Of a stretch of 64,000 nt of DNA, positions 10,925 to 25,900 are shown piece by piece. The stretch is taken from positions 3,906,001 through 3,970,000 of the forward strand of contig NC_084721.1 of NCBI RefSeq assembly GCF_033807575.1, read 5' to 3'. This DNA is from Cydia pomonella. Its lineage: Eukaryota; Arthropoda; Insecta; Lepidoptera; Tortricidae. The position numbers were made by a program, and so were the translations under genes. The notes under the pieces were generated by a model, which had not been told where the DNA came from, did not search any database, and saw nothing but the letters and a program-made list of their open reading frames with translations. Within the stretch, counting starts at the first letter, position 1. Each line of letters starts with the position of its first letter.

Positions 10925-13900
10925 GTAAGTTTGCTATTCATTCTTTTTGTCCTTGCACTGCCCACCATAATTATAAAATTCTAGCTAAGGAAGTTTGAAT
11001 CTAGTTGTATATTTAATTAGGTTGAAATTCATTTCTTCGAAAATTTTGCGAGACAAATGAGATGATACCTTGTTTTTTTTTTTTAATGAAAGTTGACATT
11101 TCATTGAATAGGAGTGTACATCCTAATGCAGCAATTCCCAAACTATGGGTTGTGACCCATTGGAGGGTCGCGAGCGAAATTTGAGTGGGCCCTGAAACAT
11201 AAAACAACATGACAACTGAGCTAAGCCATAGTTTTTAAACAAGGTGTAGAGTTAGTAAAGCCAGGGCTTAGGGGCTTGGCTTTTGCTAAAATCTGATAAC
11301 TTGTTTACAGCAAACGCTAGTGATTCTTGACCGCCAATTGTACATGAAATGATAACAAATTAATCAGCAGCATAAATAAATAAGACAGCATTAAGTAGGT
11401 AGTTCCTTACTAGGGAATCTAAGAGTAACTAATAATATTTTATGCTCCCTATTCAATACATCCAAGATGTGGGTCCCAAATTGGGTAGTTTTTGTTAGGT
11501 GGGTTGGAGCTCAGTCAACTTTGGGAATCACTGTCCTAATGTTCATTGGGCGGCATTAGGTTATAATGATTTTCCTAATGGTGCCAATAGGGGCAATAGG
11601 AACAGTGTTTTGAGCGACATGTGTTGTTATTTCATGCCATACAAAGGCCTATTTTAATACTTCAACTAAAATAACTGTATTCCTCCAGCCCGGGGCTCCA
11701 CAGAAGACCAGTGCCGGTAGATGTAGAAGGTTTTTTACAATAAATATATTTCTATTTTATTCTATTCTATTTTTTGCATTTGATGTATGAAAATTATCTT
11801 GAAATCATTGTTTGTACACACTAACTTACACTAGTTTGCTTTCAGTAATTTTTGAAATCTAATTTATTTGTATTTTATGTTGAATTAGATTGTATTTGAA
11901 AAGTTTCAATTTGCCAATTTTAATTAGGCTTTTTGTAATGGCTCTAAGTGGCTTATTATCAAGACAGTAAGAGCCAGTTTTGTTCGTCATCAATTCTTCA
12001 TGGAATCTAGATTTCAACAATATCCACTGCTATCCCCTACAGGTAGGGTTGCTATACGTCCCGTATATACTGGACTCTCACCGTATTTAAGAATCGCGTC
12101 CCGTATTTTTCCGGTCTCGTTTGTGTCTCGTATTTAATACTGCTGAAAAATACCTATAATTAATGGTCACTCCAAACGCCGTTACTACCCCATTGTCCCC
12201 TATCAGTTCCGAATAATTATAATAAATAATAACCCTATTGTATTGGTGGGGACTTTATTCCGTCACTGATTACTACAAAATACCCTCTGACTATTTTAGG
12301 AATTATTTGCCTAAGGCTAAGTAAAAGTTGTAAAATGCACAAGCACTAATATAGAGTTAATTTATGTTGTTATACCAGTAATTGTGAATTCATAATAATG
12401 GGTGATTTTTGGACAAAAAAAATGACACAGATTCTTGCTTAACTCAACCTCTTATTATTTTAGAGTAAATGGACAATGTTTGAATCTAAACTCCGCCACA
12501 TAGAGGACGAATTGAACCAGCACCACGCAGTAGTTGGTGAAATCAAATCAGCCATCGACCAAATCGGGGAGCATCCGGAACTCGGCCACCATGTTGCCCC
12601 GCAGGAGAATGTACTACAAGTACCGAAGCATAGCAGAAACGAACTACAAGTGCCGAAACATTCTGGAAAGGATGGTAGAGAGAAGGAGTTTAAGGCAGTG
12701 GTTGCTGAGCCTCCTAAGTTGAGGCCGAAGTTGAATGAGTCTGCCTGCCCCATTCAGATGCATGTCACGCCAAAAACGGATGTACAGGTATGATAATCAT
12801 AATCATACACTCGGATTTGGAGTGCGTGATTGTTAAAATAGTTTCATACACGTGTCCATAACCGGGTCATTCATGATGATAGTATCACAAGTATATTGAT
12901 ATTGTGGGTTTTTTGTGTGTTTATCAAGAAAACGTGAGTCATTAAATATTTTTATTTTACATGCCACTGGCGATATCAATTATTCAATTAATTTCCGGTT
13001 TATTTTGTCACGTCCTATGTGCCTACACATTGGTTGATTTTGAGACAAATTGAAGTGGTTTTGCGCTTCCTAGTTTATACTGCCCATCGTTTGTTTGTTT
13101 CATTAAGAAAATTAGCTGGTAATCTGTCTGATTGTAAGTAACGAAAGCCGATTGCAATTCCCTAATAACAGTACTTGCAGCACCAGGACCAGGTATCCTT
13201 AAAATTCATGGCATCGTACAAACAACTTTTCTCCTCATCAAGATCGTTAGGAGAAGTCTTTACTTAACACTTAGGCCGCCAAAGACAGCCAGAGACGCGC
13301 ACGGATACAGTTTAATATGAACCTTCACACATTTATAATAAGGTTTACGAAGACGCGTAATATATAACAGAAAATTAAGTAACAATTTTGAATGATTCAC
13401 GGTTAGTTTCACTAGACATATTGACCGGGATATGGACCGTGATTACCTTTTGTATTGTTTTCGAGCTCCCGATACAAAAAGGTTACCACGGTCCATATCC
13501 CGGTCAATATAACTAATATAAGTCTAGTGAAAATTGTTTAAGGATCCCCAGCAAGCTCGGTTCTCCATACAAACGTACTTACGCTCTCATTTTAAAACGA
13601 CTACCTAGATTGCTTCGAAACTTTGTACTTACAATAGAATAATGTATATCTAGTCCTGTAATTAGTTTATGTAGCTTCAGATACCATAGTAAAAAAAAAA
13701 ACAGTTAATTTAAGGTTTTAATACAAACGTTGTTTTGCTATATTTCGTATGTTTTATAAACTGGAGCTATATAAACTATATAAATTAGAAGTTTCATTAA
13801 AATCCAACACGTAGTTTTAAAATGAGAACGATTTTTTTTTTGTATGGGAAGGTGAAATTCGGCCGAGGTTGCCGGGGACTCTTAATCTATAAAAACTTGT

Positions 13901-16900
13901 TTACCAGAATGTGTAATACATTTTGCTGACTTCTTGTTTCAGATGTTATCAATGTACGATAGAATAATATTCGACAACGAGGACGGCGGCGTGTGGAAGC
14001 AGGGCTGGAAGATCGAATACGACGACAAGCAATGGAGCCAGAAGAATAAGCTCAAAGTGTTCATCGTGCCGCACTCACACAACGATCCAGGTAATTTTAA
14101 CGGCCTAGCTTAATGGGTAGCAGTGTTGTCCGAAACGTTAATACAATTAACCATTATTGGCCATTAACCATTATAAATTGAATCGTAAACTGTAGCCATC
14201 CGTTACGGTTTACGGTTCAATTTACAATGGTAAAATGTTTAATTTAATTTAATTTTAACTTTAGTGAAAGGCATCATTTCAGTCTCGGACTATTGGCGCT
14301 CTCATTGCGTACTAAGCCTCAAACTACCTAGGCCGAAATGGGAGCCTTCATCCCTTGGTCAACAACCTGCTATAAAAACGCAAGTTTGAGTTTAATTAGA
14401 AGATTTTTTTTTAATTCTCAGGATGGTTGAAAACCTTCGAGAACTATTACAAGACGCAGACCCGCGCGATATTCACCAACATGGTGGAAAAAATGGCGGC
14501 CGGCGTCGGCCGCAAGTTCATCTGGGCGGAGACCAGCTTCCTGGCGCTGTGGTGGGACAACGACGCCTCGGACAAGGAGAAGGATATATTTAGGGGGTGA
14601 GATATATTCAGGATATTCTGTAAACACGGTAATAGTAGACTCGAAAGATTTTCTGAATTAATTAATACCGACGCCCCGGCAACATTAGCTATAGCGTGGT
14701 AAATTCGAACGAGACCCTCCCGTGGTTCGCGGGGGACGGGTGACAGCGGGGGTGGCATGATAAAGAATAAAGATTTAAGTTTATTATTCACGTCAAATAA
14801 AGCTACACCTGCTCTAACCCGTCTCTGACCCGAGAAGATTTTATTTATACTACGTCGGTGGCAAACAAGCATACGGCCCGCCTGATGGTAAGCAGTCTCC
14901 GTAGCCTATGTACGCCTGAAACTCCAGGGGAGTTACATGCGCGTTGCCGACCCTAACAACCCTCCCACCCCTCGTTGAGCTCCGGCAACCTTACTCACGG
15001 GCAGGAACATACTACTTCCCCAGTTGGGCTCTGCTCTAGATCTGGAAACCGACCGCGTACCGTAGTGGACCGGTTTGGCCTAGTGGGTAGTGACCCTGCC
15101 AACGAAGCTGATGGTCCCGGGTTCAAATCCTGGTAAGGGCATTTATTCGTGTGATGAGCATGGATATTTGTTCCTGAGTCATGGGTGTTTTCTATGTATT
15201 TAAGTATTTATAAATATTTATATATTATATATATCGTTGTCTAAGTACCCTCAACACAAGCCTTATTGAGCTTACTGTGGGACTTAGTCAATTTGTGTAA
15301 TAATGTCCTATAATATTTATTTATTTAAAGAAATCCGCTGTGCTGTGACCTACCACACAAAGCGAGACGACATTCACAATGCCCATACCTCTTGTGGACG
15401 TAGTTTAATCCCCTCTCAACTGGAGGAGGGTATCCCAATATGGGCCCGGAAAAAATCTCGGCGGGAAATATCTTTTCAAAACATTACATGTTATAATTAA
15501 TATGCATTAAATAAGAAAAAATACGATTTAAATTACTATAGAATTCATGCAATTACATACACTCAGTACTCTTTTTTTATAGAAATTTGATTCAAAAATA
15601 TATATGTACATCAAATCATACAAATATGTAGCATTTTCAGAAAACATTTCGAATCGTTACAAAAGGAAAATAAAATAAAATAAATAAATAAAAGAAAAGT
15701 GTGCGGGCGGCGGGGCGACAGTCGGCCGCCGCGGCTGCTGGCGGTAACTCGTGCAGACAAGCGCGGCCGTATATAGTAAAACGCACGCGAGATGCGAGGA
15801 AAAGATGATTCCGCCGATAGACAAAGTTATTTGACGTCAAACTAAACGAATTTCATGTAATGTATATTGCTATTTTTAAAAAACTCAAGGAAAATCAAAC
15901 TTCAATGGAACATGAAAACGATATTAATTTGGCAATCTTAGCGGCTTATCAAATTGTATTCTTTGTAATGGTTTTGTCTTTAGTTTTGTATAATAATAAC
16001 TGGAAAACCATACAATTGAAAAATGTGTACGCACCACTATGATATTCATAGCTGCTTCAGAATAAAATTCAATATTTCTCTTCCAGTCTCCTAAAATCCG
16101 GCCAAATCGAGATCGTAACCGGTGGCTGGGTGATGAACGACGAGGCAAACTCCCATTGGCTGTCCATCATTCAGCAGCTCACCACGGGCCACCAATGGTT
16201 GCTCGACAACCTTAACTACACGCCCAGGAACGCCTGGTCTATAGACCCGTTTGGATATTCGAGCTCACAACCATATTTGCTCAAGTTGGCTGGATTTGAG
16301 AATTCTATCATACAGAGAGTGCATTATAGAGTGAAGAAGGAGTTGGCGCTGAATAGGCAGTTGGAGTTTAAGTGGAGACAGTTGTGGGGTGAGTCATGCA
16401 ATCATTTTAGAAGAAACATCTAAATAAATTTTAAATCGTAAAAATCCATCATCGGTTAGCAGCAACTACTGTTAAAATCTTTATCTCGTGTAAGTAGTAA
16501 TATTTAGTACTAGAAGTCCTTGAAAGTAATAGACTCTTAAACTATAACCAAAGAGAATTTGAAATAGAGGTCTATTGTTCAAGGAAAATTTTGCAGCCAC
16601 GTAAATTTACTGCCATTTTTCGACACATTATTAAAACTTTTAGAACGCCATTTGACTTTGATCCTTATTCTTTCACTGATATGTGTTAAATTTGTTAAAT
16701 ATCAAGAAGTGGCGCCATCTTACCGGGCACAACCTAGAGGTTATGGCGCCATCGCTCGAAACGATTCTGCCATACCTTTGGCCTTTGATCTATTAGATTG
16801 CGAAGAATAAGGATCAAAGTCAAATAGCGTTCTAATAGTTTAAATCATGTGACGAAAGATGGCAGTAAATTTACTGTGGCTACAAAATTTTCTTTGACAA

Positions 16901-19900
16901 TATCCACCTCTATTTCAAATTGCTATAACGCAATACATTTTTTACAAGAAACAAAGCAGTCTTCTTATTTCCTACGGACAGTACTTCATAGTTAAAAAAA
17001 ACCACTATACTTAATACCTTAAAGTTTAACATTAAGATGCAATTTTGTGATGATCAGTAGATAATAGAAAGGGTTCCATTCTAACCCCTTTTTTTCGGCT
17101 CAAGAAAATGAATTATAAAAGGACTTGATAATTCTTAAGTTAGGTATTTTATGAGGTGTGAACAGAACTGATGTAGTGAATAAAACATTGTACTCTTTTC
17201 AGATGGTGTCGGCAAGACGGATATGTTTACTCACATGATGCCGTTCTACTCCTACGACGTTCCTCATTCGTGCGGACCAGATCCCAAGGTATTCTATTTT
17301 TTTATTGTAATGAACCTTGAGAATTGCAGCACATTACGCCACGTCGTAGTATATATTTTTTCTGCTAGTCGACTGTAATGGTTGAATTAAGATTTTGTAT
17401 ACCAAACTATAATTGCTTAGTTTTCATGTATCGGCTCCCAACTCAACTATAAGATTTATTTCGGTACGCTGTAGTCATCTATTAAGAATTTGACCAATCA
17501 TGTAACGCCGCGCTCTTATAGAAAAGACAATTATTTCATGAGCATATTCATGGGAAGTTCGTTCACCAGAATTAGTTCCATACATGGTGGGTCGTTAATT
17601 ATATTAAATAGTCAGTTAAAATTTAAGGAACGTAAGGATATTGTATCCATGTCTGTTGAACGGACTATAGAACTAAGTGCAGTAGAATTGGAGCAATTTA
17701 TTGTTGTCTGTGTGTATAGGCCGCCATTAAGTAATTTTGAAATATTTGAAAGTGTAATGGATTCTGTGCTACTTAAAATATCATCTTCTAGTAAGAAATT
17801 ATTTATATGCGGCGACTTTAATGTAAATATTTTGGAAAATTCAACAATGTCTTGTAGATTGTTGAATCTATTCAAATCTGGTAATCTCAACCACATGTTT
17901 ATGGAGCCTACTAGAGTGACTGCTACTAGTGCAACCTGTATAGATAATATTTTCACTGATATTGTTCCTATTACTAAAAAAGTTATCAGTAATTTAGAAT
18001 CAGACCACTTAGGTCAATTAATGGTATTTGAGACATTAAAGAAAAATACTTTGAGAAAACCAATAACTTTTGTACCAGTAACCTCGGACCGCGTAGAAAG
18101 AATGAAGCAAAGTTTAGTTCAGGCGCTACCCTTTTTGTCTTCCGATATGGGTCCAAATAGTATGTATAATTCATTCTTTCACACTTTTATGGATCATTAT
18201 AATGCGATATTTACTTCAAAATCGGTCGTAGTTAGTGGTGCATCAGTTTTTAGTGAGTGGGCTACTGCGGACTTACATCAACGAAGACGTGCACTGTATG
18301 CCTTGTATGAGGAACGGCGGTTTAACACGAGTGATGAATTTAAAGAACATGTCAAGCAATATTCGAAAAAGTTTAAAATAGATTGTCATATAGCTAAGCG
18401 AAATTATCTAAGTCAAAGAATAAAAAATAGTACCAACATTATTAAAGCAACCTGGAAAGTAATCAATGTGGAGACTGGTCGCTCGAAACACAGAAAGAAT
18501 GATTTTAAACTAAATATTGATAACAAAATTATAGATTCCAATTTAGAAGTAGCTACAGAATTTGAAATTTTTTTCACTGACGTACCAGTTTTCACAACTA
18601 AGGATTTAAATTCATCACCCTCATCTGCTGTTACTCTATTAAAAGATAACGCTCCAGAGTGTTGTGGAGATTTTCATTTTGAACGTGTTTGTACCTCTGA
18701 TGTAGTAAAGGCGTTTAATTCGGTTAATGTCAAAAAAACGAATGACCTCTGGGGAGTCTCTGTCCATGCTGTCAAATCCTTAGTAGAAATTATAGCGCCT
18801 GACTTAGTAATTATATTTAACAACAGTGTTGATTGCGGCGAGTTTCCTGATTTAATGAAACATAGTAAAATAACTCCTTTATTTAAATCGGGTAGCAACT
18901 CTGACCCCACTAACTTTAGACCGATATCTGTGCTACCAACGTTCAGTAAGATTTTTGAAAAATTAATTCCTTCTCAATTAGTACGACATTTTAACGTCAA
19001 TAATTTAATGCATAATAAGCAGTTTGGTTTTACACGGGGTCGCTCGACAACCGATGCTGGTGTTGAGCTAATTAAGCATATCTTCGATGCCTGGGAGGAG
19101 TCACGAGATGCTATAGGTATCTTCTGTGATTTGTCTAAGGCCTTCGACTGCGTTTGTCATGAAACATTAATCAGGAAACTACACTATTATGGAGTTAGAG
19201 GAGCGGCACTGGATTTACTTAAGTCCTACTTAAATGGTAGAATACAAAGGGTCGATGTGAATGGACAGCGATCACCGGGGTCATCGGTCTCTATGGGTGT
19301 ACCACAGGGGTCAATATTGGGACCTTTCCTGTTCCTTATCTACATAAATGACTTGCCATTCCTTGTAAAGACCCACCATGATATAGTATTGTTTGCAGAC
19401 GACACTTCACTTATTTTCAAAGTCAAACGACAGCAACAAGCTTACAATGATGTAAACGATGCTATTTCTAAAGTAGTAAATTGGTTCAATGTTAATAATT
19501 TATTGTTAAATGAGAATAAGACTAAATGTATTAAGTTTGTCACTAGTAATGTAAGGCATGTACAAACAAGTGTCATTGTGAAGGATGAGGAATTGGAACT
19601 AGTTGATAGTACAGTTTTTCTTGGTATAACTTTAGATTCTAAACTCCAGTGGGGTCCCCATATTGCTACTCTTTCGAATAGACTGAGTTCTGCAGCTTTT
19701 GCAGTAAGCAAAATCCGTCAGTTAACTGATGTCAAAACAGCTCGATTAGTATATTTTAGTTACTTCCATAGCATTATGTCATATGGTATTTTACTGTGGG
19801 GTGGTGCTTCAGAGATAAATACCATTTTTGTTCTGCAGAAGAGGGCTATTCGAGCAATATATAAAATGAACCATAGAGACTCACTGAGAGATAAATTTAA

Positions 19901-22900
19901 GGAAATTGACATCATGACAGTGCACTGTCAATACATTTATGAGAATATTCTGTATGTGCATAAAAATATTGCCGATTTTAAGAAAAATTGTGACATTCAT
20001 AATATTAATACTAGAAATAAACATAAGCTCGCCGTGCCCTTCACTCGGCTCCATAAAATTAAAAAATCATTCATGGGTAATTGTGTGAGATTTTATAATC
20101 AACTTCCAAACCATATTACTGAGTTACCAATTAATAAATTTAAGAATCATGTAAAGCGTAAATTTATTTCTAAAGCTTATTATACCACACAAGACTACAT
20201 GAATGATAAAACAACGTGGGATTAATTGTGATTCGAAATGATTAATTATTTATTATATTTGAATAATGATGATGAAATGGATATTCCAATGCATGTATTT
20301 CCTTTGTTGTTTTTATTATATTTGTTTGACATTTAGAATTTATTCTAGAAACAATCTAGACAAGTATTTTTTATAAATTTTTTTTTGTATGACTGTATTT
20401 TGTGAAAGTTTTAGTATTCAATTTGATCTATGAATTATATTCATTAGTATTATATATGGAATAATATTTACAACATCAATAAATTGCTCTGATAATTAGA
20501 TTAAGATAATTATATGTAATACTGTCTTACTATTCATAAGTGCTTGTTGCTAGGCCTACATGAATAAAGTATATTTGAATTGAATTGAATTGAACATTTA
20601 ACGCGCGTTTATGTCTTTGTACTACATTTTGTCTACTGAGATGCTTACCAATTGTCATTCATTATTTAGGTTTTATAGTAAAAAAAAGTACTAAGTAGTA
20701 GTAAGTTTTTGACGACCGGTTTGGCCTAGTGGGTAGTGACCCTGCCTACGAAGCTGATGGTCCCGGGTTCAAATCCTGGTAAGGGCATTTGTTCGTGTGA
20801 TGAGCATGGATATTTGTTCCTGAGTCATGGGTGTTTTCTATGTATTTAAGTATTTATAAATATTTATATATTATATATATCGATGTCTAAGTACCCTCAA
20901 CACAAGCCTTATTGAGCTTACTATGGGACTTAGTCAATTTGTGTAATAATGTCCTATAAATATTTATTTATTTTAGATGACTCGTAGAAAAAGTGTTGCA
21001 TAAATACGGCACACGACGAAAAAGCTCTCTTTTATATCACGATTTTATATAAAATCCTGTAAGCATTTTATCTTCATAAAATGTTTACTTGTGTCATGTG
21101 TGTGTTGATTTAATTCATTTATCATTCGTTTTATTTCTCTAAAATATATGTATGAATTAGTTAATCTGTTATTCCAATTAATATTGCCTTTTTTAAATGT
21201 ACTACTTAAATTGATTGTTTCTTATAGATTTGCTGTCAGTTCGATTTCAAACGGCTGCCAGGAAACGGCGTGACTTGCCCGTGGGGTACGGCGCCCAGAA
21301 AAATCATACAAAAGAACGTCCATGAGAGGTATGCATATTACTGTTATTGTCACCCCTAGAAAACTGTCAAAGTAAGGCAAATACATAACCAAACATTCTA
21401 TGTTGTTGTTGACACCAAGAGTCCTTAAGACTGTCGGTGATTAGCTTTGGCTCTGAATTAATATTCATTATATTAATTAGTGGTAATCGCTGTGGGCCAC
21501 ACATATTGTAAACAATATAGTAATTCGTTTTGTAAGTATTACTTGTAGTGGCTGTTTGTTTACCCTAATAAAGAGAAAAAGAAAAAGTACTTACAGGGTG
21601 TCCAGCGGCAGATTTCCGATTTCAAAATATGATTAAAAATCTTACCGACGACGATCAGCCCTACCAGTCTGGCCTAGTGGGGAGTGACCATGCCTATATG
21701 AAGCCGATAGTCCTGGATTCGGATCCCGGCAGGGGCATGTATTTGTGTGATGAGCTCAGATATTTGTTCTTGAATCATGGGTGTTTTGTATGTATTTAAA
21801 TATTTGTATATTATATATATCGTTGTCTGAGTACCCACAACACAAGCCTTCTTGAGCTTACCGAGGGACTTGGTCAATTTGTGTAAGAATGTCCCTATAA
21901 TATTTATTTATTTTTATGATCGTCGCATTAAAATTTTGTATAATAGTATCATATCATATATTTTGTGTGCTGAAGAAATTAAATTAAGTACTAACAGTGT
22001 GTATGGACTATGGTCTTTAATAGATCAATTTTATTTTATTTATTTTTAATAAAACAGAAGAGAAGATGAATGCCGATTTCATCTTTTGATAATCACATTT
22101 TCTAAATGTTAACTTTTGCTGTGTACAATTCAGAGAGGCATGGAGTTCAAAACACGCACATCTGCCTTGCACCTCGCGCTCGAAGATTATTTAAACCCTT
22201 TTAACCCTTTTTCAGGCATAATACGATTTATCGACCAATAGAATTTCAACTTTTGCATTCCTATTTAAGGTTCAAATTAGATTGCACTTTCGGAAAATGT
22301 GACATGTCTTCAAATGAATTACAAAGCTGGATTCATTAGAATATATTTCGAATTTTTTTGGAAAACGTAGTAGATTGGTACGGCCTAGAAAGCATTAAGT
22401 GTTTAAAAATATTTTTTTAATCTCCTTCGCGTTTCTCTTATAACAGTCGTTTCCTTGTTCTAGATCGAATTTGATCCTCGACCAGTGGCGGAAGAAGGCC
22501 CAGCTCTACCGCTCCAATGTTGTGTTGTTCCCACTCGGTGACGATTTCCGCTACGACCGCTCTAACGAGTGGGACAACCAGTACCAGAACTACGAGATGA
22601 TTATAGACTATATTAATAACAACGAGGCTTGGAACGCAGAGGTGAGTTCTATTGCTCACTGTTGTTACTAGTTGTATAGTCGTTCGTTTTTTAGCTGACC
22701 CCGAACGAATCCTTTGTCTATTGTAAGTAAAACCGTACGTGCTACTTACCTGCATGAAAAATTTTCGTTCGCTTTGACTGGTTATTGAATTACTGATTAT
22801 TAAATTGACCAAATTGATCATCCCATCTGTACAGGCCTTAAGAACTGGCAAATTGTCTATGCTATACAATTTAAAAAGTTTATTTTTAAAAAGTTTCGTG

Positions 22901-25900
22901 CAAACGTTTGACTAAACAATATGCGGTTCTATATTGTGTATAAATTCGTAAATACTTAGTTAAATCAAAAACTTTACACGAAATTAATTAATATAAGCGA
23001 TATACAGGCTTCATACCTACTACTTCCGAAGCTTATGGTCCAGCCGAAAAGGTAAGAAGTAATTTGTTACCAGATCGATTGAAATCTTTAAACAAATTTG
23101 GGTTACTCTTGTATACTTCGATTGAATTTTTGTTAGAAAAAATATTGAGTGCATTGTGAGCTGAACTTTTATTTTTTTGTATGCTTTGGCAATAGATAAT
23201 GCCTATAGAATGGTTTTTAGGTTCATTAGGTATTTAAAAATAAGAAAACGAATTATTAGTGTCGAGTAGCTGAAATACATGAATAACATTAGTAACAAAC
23301 GTCAGTTGTGTCCAACGTGTGACGTCATCGGCTCTGTAGAATTCGCGCCAAAAGTTATGAGCGTTTCAACCGCTCGAAAATTATCAACATTTAAATTATT
23401 TTTTTATAAAATAATGTTAAGATTTATAAAAGTATTTTTATTTTTTCCGGTGTTCAATCGATTTAAATAATGAATTAAAAAAATTAAAAAGAATCCATGC
23501 ATGAGGGTGATTTAGGAGGGATTTAAATCTTCTCGGGTCAGAGGTATAGGATTAGAGCCGGCGTAGTTTTATTAGACGTCCATAAGTGAATTGTTGTTAC
23601 AATGCCTGCTTGAAAAATAAACTATCTTTATTTGTATTCTCACTTTCCAGGTCCAATTCGGAACTCTCCAAGACTACTTCAAGGCTTTGCACGAAGAGAT
23701 GAAGCTATCAGACTTCCCCGTACTCTCTGGGGATTTCTTCACGTATGCGGATAGGAATGAGCACTACTGGAGCGGGTACTACACGTCGAGGCCCTTTTAT
23801 AAGAACATGGACCGCGTCCTGTTAGCTTACGTTAGGTAAATAAGAGCTAGCTGACCTTTATATATTTTTGCTAATTATATTTCGTCACTTTTTCAGATAT
23901 AAATTTATATTAATAATGTAGTTTTCCCTATTGTACAGGTAACATCGCACACATTTAAGAGTAATTGTTTTGATTAAAACTGTCAAAGCTACGAGGTGCG
24001 GTCCAATAGTGTCCGGCCTAACAAAGAAAACAAGTAGATATATTTACAAAACCTTTTTTATTTTTCGATATAGTCCCCCTCTATTTCAACGCACTTTGCA
24101 GATCTCGTGATAAGCATTTCTATCCCCTTAAAAAAATACTCTGGAGTTTTGTCCTCAAAATGGGCGAAAACAGCTTGAGCCACTTCATCATCCGAAGAAA
24201 ATCGTCTTCCCCTTAAGTCTGCCTTAAGTCTCGAGAACAGATAATAGTCGCTTGAGGCCAGGTCGGGGCTGTAAGGCGGGTGGCGAATTTCCTCGAAGCC
24301 ACATTTTGTTACAGCAGCTTTGGCAATTGCAGCGGTGTGAACGGGAGCATTATCGTGGAGAAGCCGAACACCTCTACTGAGTTTTCCACGTCGCTTCTGC
24401 TTGATTGCCTCTCGTAATTGCTCAATAAGGGTGGCGTAGTAAGTGCCATTTACCGTGGTATTCCTTTCTTTTATATCAATCATTAGTATTCCGTGACAAT
24501 CCCAGAATACCGTTGCCATTATCTTTTTGGTGGATTGCGTTACCTTGGCCTTTCTAGGCGGCCTTTCACCAAGACGGCGCCACTCCATCGATTCCCTTTT
24601 CGACAGAGGATCATAGTATAAAACCATGGTTTCATCTCCCGTAACAATCGACTCCAAATAACTTTTTCCGTAACGCCTATACGCATCTAAAACTTCTTGA
24701 GAACACGCTTTTCGCTCAGTTCGCTGCAAGCTCGAAAGAAGTTTGGGTACCCACCTAGCACTAACTTTATTCATGTGAAGATGTTCATGAAGAATCCTAA
24801 GTACTGAAGTTTTCGAAAGCCCGGTTCTTGCCGCTATTTCTTTAGTCTTAAGTCTTCGATCACTCAGAACTTCCTCTTCCACTAATTTGACACAGTCCTT
24901 GGTGAGTACTTCCACAGGCCGGCCGGAGCGAGGTTCGTCGTCAATGGACTCCCGCCCTAAACGAAACTGCTTACTCCATTCTTTTACCGTGGAAAATGAC
25001 GGAGAAGTATCCCTGTACACGGCATCTAACCTTTTTTTTATATCGGTCGGACTGACCCCTTCCTTTGTCAGGAATTTGATCACGGAGCGATATTCCAATT
25101 TGAACATTTCGAAAATTCTTCGACTTACTATCGTTAAAACGCCGTGAAATCAAAACAACAACCAACAGAAATCCCAAAACCATACACGAAAAAGCAGAAT
25201 AAATGACAATCGCGATGACATATTTTTTATTTTTTTTTAAGCCGCCAAATTTCTCCAGCCAGAAATTTTTGGACCGCACCTCGTACTTCCGGCTATTTCC
25301 GGGTACCGCCCGCAGTTCTTCTGTTCATTCTTTATTTGTGCGTGGTAGCGTCCACAATGTTGTCTTGTGCCGAAATATTCGGCACAAGACAACATTGCTT
25401 TTTTAATATCGATCTTCGTTTCGTATTATGGTGTTAGCTGTGAAATTACATTTAATTCATGTGCAATATAAAATATATTTGTCATTAAAATCGTTGTGCA
25501 GATGCGGATGTGTGTTGTCGTGTCATTTTAGTTGGTGTAGAGCTCAGAAAACGCAAATTAGTTGTTTTTAATTGGTTTATCATATTAGTTTGGATTGATG
25601 TTCATTGCATAGAATGTAAAAAAGAATTTTACATTTTGAAAAACACCAAAATATATATTTATGGTTTCACAGGGCAGCTGACATAATAACGTCTCAAGCG
25701 ATATCATCCAATTCAGTCACCTATATCATGTCGCTGACTTTAAGAGACAAGGTAATCTTAAGGTCTGTGCACACCGGCTGCGTGTGCGTAGAGGTGGACG
25801 TGCGCGTTGTAATATACAGATCCTTATGAGCGACGGCACACAGCTTGCGTGACCAGTGCGTGCTCGGCTACGCACATTCAGCCGGGGTGCTCTGCCCTTT

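Noticed and set aside
14418..14872. Minus-strand open frames opposite mannosidase exon 4
   Set aside because: They are shadows of the GC-rich exon and the adjacent intron; no motif.
15068..15140. tRNA gene suggested by GGTTCAAATCC
   Set aside because: No cloverleaf can be completed, and the block repeats with the same flanks at 20714 and elsewhere, so it is a SINE head.
24887..25279. Other-frame open readings within the mariner
   Set aside because: They overlap the transposase in other frames and show no conserved features.
25355..25397. miRNA precursor
   Set aside because: A perfect stem with a 3-nt loop is not a typical animal miRNA hairpin.
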